Shown: positions 1-5,162 of the stretch, one piece after another | Layout of the letters: every line of letters begins with the position of its first letter | Position numbering within the stretch: position 1 is the first letter of the stretch | Assembly (NCBI GenBank): GCA_017999075.1 | Contig: JAGOBX010000293.1 | Location: 1 to 5,162, forward strand | DNA from: Candidatus Babelota bacterium | GTDB lineage: Bacteria > JAGOBX01 | Direction of reading: 5' to 3' | DNA length: 5,162 nucleotides | Position numbers and translations under genes: made by a program | The notes under the pieces: generated by a model | Databases searched by the model: none | What the model saw: the letters and a program-made list of their open reading frames with translations, nothing else | What the model was told of the DNA's origin: nothing

Positions 1-81
1 TTCGTCTATTTCATTCTCAGCACATATATTTAATGAAAAAATCTGTATAAAAATAATTATCATAAAAATTATCTGTCTCAT
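1..81 (-). CDS. Exported protein of unknown function, N-terminal fragment (runs off left edge)
   Basis: An open frame starts with ATG at 81 and stays open to the window edge, giving 27 codons. They read as a classical signal peptide: MRQ, then a strongly hydrophobic run (IIFMIIIFIQIFSLNI), then CAENEIDE. Signal peptidase I could cut after Ala21 (I-C-A before Glu22). Cys20 is preceded by L-N-I, a poor match to the lipobox consensus, though spirochaetal lipoboxes are known to be loose, so a lipoprotein is not excluded. A GGTGA element at 86-90 sits four bases upstream of the start. The start lies 12 bases after the stop of the LolA-like gene, so it is probably co-transcribed and may be a periplasmic or outer-membrane partner, or a substrate, of the transporter. 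The mature protein is outside the window and its family cannot be judged. An ATG at 92 in the same region reads only four codons before a stop and is not used. Confidence 0.75.
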   Translation of the reverse strand, partial: MRQIIFMIIIFIQIFSLNICAENEIDE

Positions 82-85
82 ATTT

Positions 86-90
86 TCACC
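86..90 (-). promoter_or_regulatory. Ribosome binding site (GGTGA) for the left-edge exported gene
   Basis: GGTGA on the minus strand matches part of the 16S 3' end complement (AGGAGGTGA). It sits four bases before the ATG at 81, inside the 12-base gap after the LolA-like stop codon. It supports calling a real gene from only 27 visible codons. Confidence 0.55.
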
Positions 91-93
91 ATA

Positions 94-879
94 TTATTTA
101 CTCATATTTTCAAGATAAGCTTTTGTAAAAACAGAATCCTCAATTTTTTTTGTAGAAAACTCAGTCAGGTCGACAATTGTTTTATTACCTTTTTCAAATT
201 CGTCAATGTACATCATTTTATTAGGCACATATTTTCCGTCCACTGTAGAATACTTCAAATAATATACTGTTTGCATCAAAGTTCCTGACAATGAAAATGC
301 CTGTTCTTTCAACGGCAAAAAATTATCTTTTTGAACCCAATATATTTTTTTAGGATAATCGACATCATTAACTTTAGCGATTAATTCGTATTTATAAACA
401 GGAATTTTCCCAATGATTTCTTCAGATAATATATCATTTCCTGTTTTATCAGTCGCCGGTTTGTACAATTCAGATAATTTACGTTTTTCAAAATCATCGC
501 CTTTAGCATCAGTCCCTGCAATATTTTCATCGCGGTTAATATGCTGAAAAGTTCTCGTATTTCTTCTATACATCCAAAAATTATCGCCTGTTTTCAAATA
601 ACCGTTACCTCGATCAGATTCAGGAGCTTCCATAATTATTAAAAAAGCATCGTCTCTGTCTCTCCTGAAATAAACCATTTCAATTTTTTTAACACCCTGT
701 TTAATTTTCTGCTGGGTTACAATGACTTTAGCTTTAGCATCGCTCGTCAATGTTGTTTGACGTTCAAGTTCTTTCATTAAACTTTCAGCCGTAATTTTAA
801 CAGTAACGCCGGCAGCCCCAAAAATAAACGATTTTAATATTAAAATATTTAAAATTAACATAATTAATATTTTAGACAT
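94..879 (-). CDS. Exported LolA-like outer membrane lipoprotein-sorting family protein
   Basis: This 261-residue protein begins with a signal peptide (hydrophobic residues 4-20, possible cleavage after Ala22 or Ala23 in FGAAG). The mature part has the pattern of the LolA-like 'outer membrane lipoprotein-sorting protein' family, whose members adopt a half-barrel that shields acyl chains in the periplasm. Visible hallmarks are a basic strand K64-K-I-E-M-V-Y then F-R-R-D-R (71-75), AFLIIMEAPESDRG (78-91), GYLKTGDNFWMYRRNTRTFQ (93-112) and GTDAKGDDF (122-130). The last occupies the place where many relatives have GSDFSYEDL, so it is a variant. Later strands include KIYWVQKDNFLPLKEQ (178-193) and VPNKMMYIDE (218-227). 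The start at 879 is backed by GGAGAG at 888-893, eight bases upstream. It lies 43 bases after the second permease gene and 12 bases before the next exported gene. By analogy with LolA it may take a lipidated or hydrophobic substrate from the permease pair. The family call is strong; the exact cargo is inferred. Confidence 0.9.
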   Translation of the reverse strand: MSKILIMLILNILILKSFIFGAAGVTVKITAESLMKELERQTTLTSDAKAKVIVTQQKIKQGVKKIEMVYFRRDRDDAFLIIMEAPESDRGNGYLKTGDNFWMYRRNTRTFQHINRDENIAGTDAKGDDFEKRKLSELYKPATDKTGNDILSEEIIGKIPVYKYELIAKVNDVDYPKKIYWVQKDNFLPLKEQAFSLSGTLMQTVYYLKYSTVDGKYVPNKMMYIDEFEKGNKTIVDLTEFSTKKIEDSVFTKAYLENMSK

Positions 880-922
880 AACCTAATCTCTCCACATATA
901 TTTTTAAAATATTTTTTATAAT

Positions 923-2662
923 TTAAATGTATCTCAACGCTTCCGATGGTTTTAAATTCGCCGCACGTTTAGCAGGGAAAAAAGCAGTAGCCAAAGCTAT
1001 ACATAAAATCAAAATCAAACTAATTAGTATAGAAAAAAAATCAGGAACAAAATGAAGCCGGTTATTCACTAATAAAATCGATATTATACTTTCAGTACTT
1101 TCAAATTTTATGTAACTAATAAAATGCATTAAAATAAATGCCAGAAGAATTCCTGAAGCACAAGATATCAGAGTTAAAAAAAACGTTTCCAGTAAAAAAC
1201 AATTTCTCACATCATTTTTCTGCATTCCAATTGATCTGACAGTTCCGATTTCTCTGGTACGCTCTTTTATGGTCATCCGTAAAGTATTTACAACTCCTAT
1301 TAAAATAATAAAAAATAAAATAAGTACTGCTATTACAGTAATTATATTCAATGCACTTTCAAGTTTTAACACAGCACTCGCACTTTCATACATGGTCCTC
1401 ACATCAAGTTTAGCGATTTTAGTCTTATACTGTTTCATATCACGCATTTTTTTTTGAAGTTCTTCAGTAGTGCCGGTTCTTTCAAGCAATTGCCATTCCC
1501 CTGACATTGCAGGAAAAATATTTTTCAGCATACCAATAATCTTTTTATTATCAGAATCATTTGCATTTTCAGGTAAATTTGAATAATATACAGGAAAAAA
1601 TGTTTTTTCGCCTATTAAAACTATATTTTCAGGTATATTTATTTTTTTTTCGTCAACTATTGTTTTAACATAAAATTCAGCTGAAGTTATATTGCTGTCA
1701 AATTTATGGTTATACAAAACACTAATCTTATCATTAAGATTAATATTGCATTTTTCAGATAATTTGCGAGTTATAATTATTCCTCCATCTTTAACTGCTG
1801 ATAAAATTTCAGTATCATATATTTCCAATTTTTTTGATATTAGAGCAATCGAAGTATCATCTTTATTAAGAGAAAATGCAATAATATCAGCTGAATTTTT
1901 ACCTGATTCTATATTGCCTTGAATAAACGCTTTTTCAGGAATTAAAGCATTATGAAGCTTGTCTGCCTGTTCTATTGATTTTAAAGGATTATTCAAATTA
2001 ATAAGCAAAGCTCCTGTTTCATAAGGCCTATACCCCATAATTTTTTTCATATCTTCCATATTCAGATACAAAGCGCTTTCCATAAAAATATTTTCAAGCT
2101 TAACTATTGCAGCTACAGTAAGACGCGCAGTCTGAGTTTGTCCCCATACATTAGAAGTTCGCAATCTTATTATATCTTTCACCTTGACATTCAAATATTT
2201 AGCTTTCATTTCAGAAAGCAGAACAGGATTTTCTAAGTTTCTATTTTCATAATCTTTTATATTACCTGATACTACTTTACACCAACTATAAAACTCCGGA
2301 CTTGGTTTTACTCCTGCTAATGCAATATTGTCGCTTTTACCATTTCCTATAATTCTTCCAAATCCACCTATTCCTTCTTCAATTTCCTTAATACCTTCCA
2401 CATTTTTTTTTATGATTTTTATAATCCGGTCTTTATCGCGGATCATCATATTTTGAAAATTACCTTTTTCGCTGACACTTATATTCATATGCCCAAAAAT
2501 ATGCACCACAATCTTATTAAGCAATACATCTGATATTCCGTTAGAAAAAGAATTCGCCACAACCAATGCGGTCATTCCGCATGCAATTGCTATACCCAGC
2601 AAAAAATTTCTGCGTTTTTGTCTATACAAATTCCGTAAACTTATTTTGATGATAGGATTCAT
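923..2662 (-). CDS. FtsX/MacB-family ABC transporter permease, long form (579 aa)
   Basis: Inner-membrane permease with the four-helix MacB/LolC layout. TM1 is at about 20-38, a very large extracytoplasmic domain spans about 39-437, and three closing helices lie at about 438-462, 490-514 and 540-562. After TM2 comes the cytoplasmic motif ERTREIGTVRSIGM (467-480), typical of FtsX-like permeases and expected to contact the ATPase. The C-terminus PAKRAANLKPSEALRYI matches the usual 'P..RA..L.P.EALR' ending. The frame remains open upstream to 2731, but the ATG at 2662 is preferred: it has AAGGA seven bases upstream, begins with the family-typical MNPIIKISLRNLYRQKRRN, and avoids overlapping the preceding gene, which ends at 2685. 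LolC/LolE are about 400 residues, so this domain is unusually long and seems to contain two copies of one structural module (see findings). It probably pairs with the adjacent 524-residue permease as a heterodimer. Confidence 0.94.
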   Translation of the reverse strand: MNPIIKISLRNLYRQKRRNFLLGIAIACGMTALVVANSFSNGISDVLLNKIVVHIFGHMNISVSEKGNFQNMMIRDKDRIIKIIKKNVEGIKEIEEGIGGFGRIIGNGKSDNIALAGVKPSPEFYSWCKVVSGNIKDYENRNLENPVLLSEMKAKYLNVKVKDIIRLRTSNVWGQTQTARLTVAAIVKLENIFMESALYLNMEDMKKIMGYRPYETGALLINLNNPLKSIEQADKLHNALIPEKAFIQGNIESGKNSADIIAFSLNKDDTSIALISKKLEIYDTEILSAVKDGGIIITRKLSEKCNINLNDKISVLYNHKFDSNITSAEFYVKTIVDEKKINIPENIVLIGEKTFFPVYYSNLPENANDSDNKKIIGMLKNIFPAMSGEWQLLERTGTTEELQKKMRDMKQYKTKIAKLDVRTMYESASAVLKLESALNIITVIAVLILFFIILIGVVNTLRMTIKERTREIGTVRSIGMQKNDVRNCFLLETFFLTLISCASGILLAFILMHFISYIKFESTESIISILLVNNRLHFVPDFFSILISLILILCIALATAFFPAKRAANLKPSEALRYI

Positions 2663-2669
2663 AAAATAT

Positions 2670-2674
2670 TCCTT
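2670..2674 (-). promoter_or_regulatory. Ribosome binding site (AAGGA) fixing the long permease start
   Basis: AAGGA lies seven bases upstream of the ATG at 2662, in the 22-base gap after the preceding stop codon. The alternative ATG at 2731 would add 23 residues (MLQGKLARLMQFQ...) unlike the family N-terminus and would overlap the upstream gene by 47 bases. Confidence 0.75.
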
Positions 2675-2684
2675 TAACAAAAAA

Positions 2685-4259
2685 TTATTCTCTTGAAATT
2701 GCATCAAGCGGGCTAATTTTCCTTGCAACAATAACAGGATAAATCATTGCAGCGCAGGTTGCTATCATTAACTGAATTATGACTATAAGTATGTCGCCTG
2801 AATCCAGAAGCGGCCTAAAAGTATCCCCGCCGTATAATAATTGCAAAAAATCATTTGAAGTTGTTATATTCTGCAATGTTATAATTTTAGTTGTAATTAT
2901 TCCACATAATATTCCCATTCCGCCGAATATAATCGATAAAATTGCTGTTTCAAAAATAAACATTCCAGATATGAATTTTTTTGTAGCTCCTACTGCACGC
3001 ATCATGCCTATTTCAGAGGTTCTTTCCAAAGCAGTCATACTCAACGTGTTCATAATAATTATTATTGCCACTAAAAATAAAATCATAACAAAACCAAACA
3101 AAGCCGCCCTTATAATACCAGCAATATCAGCTATTTGACCTACTGCTTTTTTCCATGAAATAACTCTGCATTTCAATTTTAATTTTTTAATTTCAGAAGA
3201 CAATTGATTCAAAGCTTTATTTATATTTATTCCGTTTTTCAATTTTATGAATACAATATTATACGATCCTGAATCAAGTTGAAAAGTATCAGATTTATTT
3301 TTTCCTGAATCAGCAATAAAATTCTGACTGATATTTTTGTTAATTATTTCTGAATCAGCATTATACTCTTTATCATTACCCGAGATCAATGTTTCATCTT
3401 CTATCTCATTCATATTTCCGCCGAATAAAGATTCAAGATTTGTTTCATCAATATTTAACAACCTGTTTTCTCCTTTTGACAGTTCGATTTGCTTATCTTT
3501 AGAAGTCACCCAACCGAAACATTCTCTGAATGATTCTATATCACAAAAATTTATATGACCCCAAATATTGTTCAAAGAAGAAAATTTTATGATACTTTTT
3601 ATTTTAGTTCTTATATCAAGTGCAGAATTTTTTTCATTGAATCCCATAAAAATAAGTTCATTTTTAGTATTAAGCGTTTTCAAATTTAACTTTGCGTCAT
3701 CACTAAGATTCGACTCAATAATTTTCAAATTTTCAGGTAAACACCAATAATTGTAATAATCATAAAACTCTTCTCTCTGTTTGGTGGTTATCAATACTCC
3801 TTTCTCATTTTGTTTAAGTAAAGTTCCTTCTATACATTGAATATTGTTATTAAACATCTGCTGGTATTTTTCAAAGTCAACACCCATTATCAAAGTATAT
3901 CCCGGTTCTCCGTCTTCATTAAAAAGCATTACAAATTCTCTTCCTGCAGGCATATATTTATCTATAATGCTATTGCCTTCAAGCATTTTTTTTATATTTT
4001 GATATTCTTCTATAACTTCAACAGATTTTCCCATCGGCGAAAAAATCACATTATCTTCCTTCTGCTCATCAGATATTAAAACAATATGTCCGGTAAACTT
4101 TTCTACAATACTATTCTGAAGACCATTATCCATACCTGAAATAACTCCATTTCCGACAGTCATCAAAAATGAACCGAGAAACAATATTATTCCGATAACA
4201 AAACTTTTACCTCTATGTTTTAAAATATTTCTCCAAGCTATCTTTAACAGTAAACTCAT
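2685..4259 (-). CDS. FtsX/MacB-family ABC transporter permease (524 aa)
   Basis: Inner-membrane permease starting MSLLLKIAWRNILKHRGKSF, the usual amphipathic entry to TM1 (about 20-40). The extracytoplasmic domain covers about 41-383. TM2 is at about 384-408, followed by the cytoplasmic FtsX-type signature ERTSEIGMMRAVGA (412-425). TM3 is at about 431-457 and TM4 at about 488-512, and the protein ends VARKISPLDAISRE, a variant of the common P.DALR tail. The start at 4259 has AGGAG five bases upstream (4265-4269). It lies 24 bases after the ATPase gene and 22 before the second permease, so the three are probably made together and assemble as ATPase dimer plus permease heterodimer. The two permeases align in plan at their ends but differ strongly in the periplasmic part. 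Residues about 268-330 are rich in Asn, Asp, Glu and Ser and look like an unstructured or species-specific insertion. Confidence 0.94.
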   Translation of the reverse strand: MSLLLKIAWRNILKHRGKSFVIGIILFLGSFLMTVGNGVISGMDNGLQNSIVEKFTGHIVLISDEQKEDNVIFSPMGKSVEVIEEYQNIKKMLEGNSIIDKYMPAGREFVMLFNEDGEPGYTLIMGVDFEKYQQMFNNNIQCIEGTLLKQNEKGVLITTKQREEFYDYYNYWCLPENLKIIESNLSDDAKLNLKTLNTKNELIFMGFNEKNSALDIRTKIKSIIKFSSLNNIWGHINFCDIESFRECFGWVTSKDKQIELSKGENRLLNIDETNLESLFGGNMNEIEDETLISGNDKEYNADSEIINKNISQNFIADSGKNKSDTFQLDSGSYNIVFIKLKNGININKALNQLSSEIKKLKLKCRVISWKKAVGQIADIAGIIRAALFGFVMILFLVAIIIIMNTLSMTALERTSEIGMMRAVGATKKFISGMFIFETAILSIIFGGMGILCGIITTKIITLQNITTSNDFLQLLYGGDTFRPLLDSGDILIVIIQLMIATCAAMIYPVIVARKISPLDAISRE

Positions 4260-4283
4260 CTAATCTCCTAAAAATAAAAAAAA

Positions 4284-4958
4284 TTATTCAGAAATTTTAC
4301 CATCAGTCAAACGCACTATATGTTTGGCATATTTTAAAACTCTCTGATCATGAGTCGAAAATATAAATGTTGTTTTTTCTTTTTCATTTAAGCATTTCAT
4401 AAGTTCTAATATTGACTCTCCTGTTTCGGAATCAAGATTAGCAGTAGGTTCATCGGCTAAAACAATATCAGGAGTTGTGGCAAGAGATCTGGCTATAGCA
4501 ACACGTTGACGCTGACCTCCTGAAAGCTCTGCCGGTCTATGTTTAATAAATTCTTTTATTCCTACAGCTTCTATAAACTTCTCAGCTCGATCTTTAATAT
4601 CATTTTTAGATAAATTTTTCATTAATAATAAAGGAAATTCAACATTTTCAAGAACATTTAATACAGGTATAAGATTAAATGTCTGAAAAATAAATCCGAT
4701 TTTAAATAATCTTAATTTTGTCAATTCTTTGTCTGTTAATGAAGTAATGTCTTTCCCGTCAATTTTAACTGTCCCTGATGTAGGCGAATCTATGCATCCT
4801 ATAATGTTAAGCATTGTAGTTTTACCGCTTCCTGATGCTCCTACTATAGACAAAAAATCACCGCGTTCAACAAAAAAATCTATTCCACGCAGAGCTTTAA
4901 CGATTGTTTTTCCTAATGGATAATTTTTAGTTACACTGTTCATTTCTATTAAAGCCAT
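4284..4958 (-). CDS. ABC transporter ATP-binding protein, LolD/MacB type
   Basis: A complete 224-residue nucleotide-binding subunit that powers the two neighbouring permeases from the cytoplasmic face. All catalytic elements are present: Walker A GASGSGKTT (40-48), Q-loop Gln92 in FQTFNL, signature LSGGQ (145-149), Walker B IVLADE (165-170, catalytic Glu170), D-loop NLD (174-176) and switch His203 in STHD. The stretch NIIGCIDSPTSG (51-62) and the IGFIFQTFNLIPVLNVLENVEFPL region (87-110) are typical of the LolD/MacB/FtsE branch. The length fits a stand-alone LolD-like ATPase and not a MacB fusion, and separate permease genes follow. The start ATG at 4958 has TAGGAG nine bases upstream, overlapping the stop codon of the previous gene. 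LolD cannot be separated from other members of this branch by sequence inspection alone, so no gene symbol is given. Confidence 0.97.
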   Translation of the reverse strand: MALIEMNSVTKNYPLGKTIVKALRGIDFFVERGDFLSIVGASGSGKTTMLNIIGCIDSPTSGTVKIDGKDITSLTDKELTKLRLFKIGFIFQTFNLIPVLNVLENVEFPLLLMKNLSKNDIKDRAEKFIEAVGIKEFIKHRPAELSGGQRQRVAIARSLATTPDIVLADEPTANLDSETGESILELMKCLNEKEKTTFIFSTHDQRVLKYAKHIVRLTDGKISE

Positions 4959-4967
4959 TTTTTAATA

Positions 4968-4973
4968 CTCCTA
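4968..4973 (-). promoter_or_regulatory. Shine-Dalgarno TAGGAG overlapping the upstream stop codon
   Basis: On the minus strand the stop codon TAG (4973-4971) of the right-edge gene forms the first three bases of TAGGAG, which lies nine bases before the ATPase ATG. Termination of the upstream gene therefore occurs on the ribosome binding site of the ATPase gene. This arrangement favours translational coupling. Confidence 0.7.
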
Positions 4974-5162
4974 AATTTTATTGTTTTTAAAAACATCCGA
5001 AATAATATTCTTAATTATCTTCCAATAAATTGAAGGTGAATATATAATATTAAACGGTATAGGATTCTCCCAAAAACAACAGCACTCTTTACGGATAATT
5101 TTATCCCTAATTTTTTTTACATTTTCATTGCTCAAAACTTTTAAGATATCATAATCATAATC
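4971..5162 (-). CDS. C-terminal fragment of an unidentified Cys-rich protein, possibly radical SAM
   Basis: One minus-strand frame is open from the window edge for 63 codons to TAG at 4971-4973, while the other two frames carry several stops. The peptide has a striking Cys triplet, E-C-C-C-F-W-E-N-P (residues 26-34 of the fragment), followed by I-P-F-N-I-I-Y-S-P and a Lys/Ile-rich amphipathic tail ending KNNKI. A terminal 'C.C..E....N...NP' arrangement recalls the C-terminal cluster-binding segments of some radical SAM/SPASM proteins. That is a resemblance from memory only; the CxxxCxxC core would lie outside the window. The stop is 12 bases before the ATPase start and sits inside its Shine-Dalgarno sequence, so the gene is the upstream member of the same operon. 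It is real coding sequence with good likelihood; the family assignment is weak. Confidence 0.7.
   Translation of the reverse strand, partial: DYDYDILKVLSNENVKKIRDKIIRKECCCFWENPIPFNIIYSPSIYWKIIKNIISDVFKNNKI

Larger units (their letters stand above)
1..5162 (-). other. Internal part of one operon for a Lol-like ABC export system
   Basis: Six genes run in the same direction with gaps of 12, 24, 22, 43 and 12 bases, and a Shine-Dalgarno-like element precedes each of the five visible starts. None of the gaps contains a GC-rich hairpin with a T-tract or a convincing promoter. The order is Cys-rich protein, ATPase, permease, permease, LolA-like carrier, exported protein. This places a complete transporter core beside its probable periplasmic partner. 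The operon boundaries lie outside the window. Confidence 0.8.

Noticed and set aside
79-92. ATG at 92 as start of the left-edge gene
   Set aside because: It reads M-V-K-I and then a TGA stop. The ATG at 81 opens the signal-peptide frame instead.
897-922. AT-only palindrome (AAAATATTTT at 906-915) in the 43-base gap, as a terminator
   Set aside because: The stem has no G or C and would be very unstable. It looks like base composition, and the next gene follows with a good ribosome binding site.
2663-2731. N-terminal extension of the long permease to an upstream ATG at 2731
   Set aside because: It would overlap the preceding permease gene by 47 bases and gives a non-family N-terminus. The ATG at 2662 has a good AAGGA and a typical MNPIIKISLRN start.
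2779-3138. 119-codon open frame on the plus strand
   Set aside because: It lies antisense inside the C-terminal half of the 524-aa permease. Its Ile/Val-rich translation mirrors the membrane helices, and an FtsX-type protein clearly occupies the other strand.
1269-4923. Other plus-strand open frames (1269-1457, 1692-1922, 3337-3558, 3568-3750, 3837-4079, 4729-4923)
   Set aside because: All lie fully antisense within well-supported minus-strand genes and show no recognisable protein features.
4284-4958. MacB-type tripartite efflux pump (MacAB-TolC)
   Set aside because: The ATPase is not fused to a permease and no MacA/HlyD-like adaptor is visible. A LolA-like protein follows instead.
5111-5118. 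T8 run near the right edge as a terminator tail
   Set aside because: It falls inside the open frame of the right-edge gene (Lys-Lys codons) and has no adjacent GC-rich hairpin.

Overview
The window comes from an AT-rich bacterial genome (about 30% G+C, estimated by eye) that is densely coded on one strand. Two genes encode N-terminal signal peptides, and one of them is an outer-membrane-lipoprotein-sorting type protein. Together these suggest a diderm (Gram-negative type) bacterium. Low-GC host-associated spirochaetes such as Brachyspira or treponemes, or an AT-rich Elusimicrobiota-like lineage, would fit. This placement is inference; no rRNA or other phylogenetic marker is present.

Everything supportable lies on the minus strand, so transcription runs from right to left. 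In that order the window holds: the last 63 codons of a gene entering from the right edge (4971-5162), whose Cys-rich C-terminus resembles the tail of some radical SAM proteins; an ABC-transporter ATPase of the LolD/MacB type (4284-4958); a 524-residue FtsX/MacB-type permease (2685-4259); a second, 579-residue FtsX/MacB-type permease (923-2662); an exported LolA-like 'outer membrane lipoprotein-sorting' family protein (94-879); and the first 27 codons of another exported protein that runs off the left edge (1-81).

The intergenic gaps are 12, 24, 22, 43 and 12 bases. Four of the five starts have a clear purine-rich Shine-Dalgarno sequence and the last has a GGTGA. I see no promoter or GC-rich terminator hairpin in any gap, so the six genes look like part of a single operon whose promoter and terminator lie outside the window.

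The likely machine is an inner-membrane ABC transporter made of one ATPase (presumably a dimer) and two different permeases (presumably a heterodimer), coupled to a periplasmic LolA-like carrier and at least one more exported partner. The organisation recalls LolCDE-LolA lipoprotein transport. The permeases, however, have much larger extracytoplasmic domains than LolC/LolE, and no MacA/HlyD-type adaptor is visible. A dedicated system that moves lipoprotein or lipid to the outer membrane is the most economical reading, but the substrate is not shown by the sequence. No mobile elements, CRISPR arrays or RNA genes were found, and no stretch over 300 bases is without a gene.
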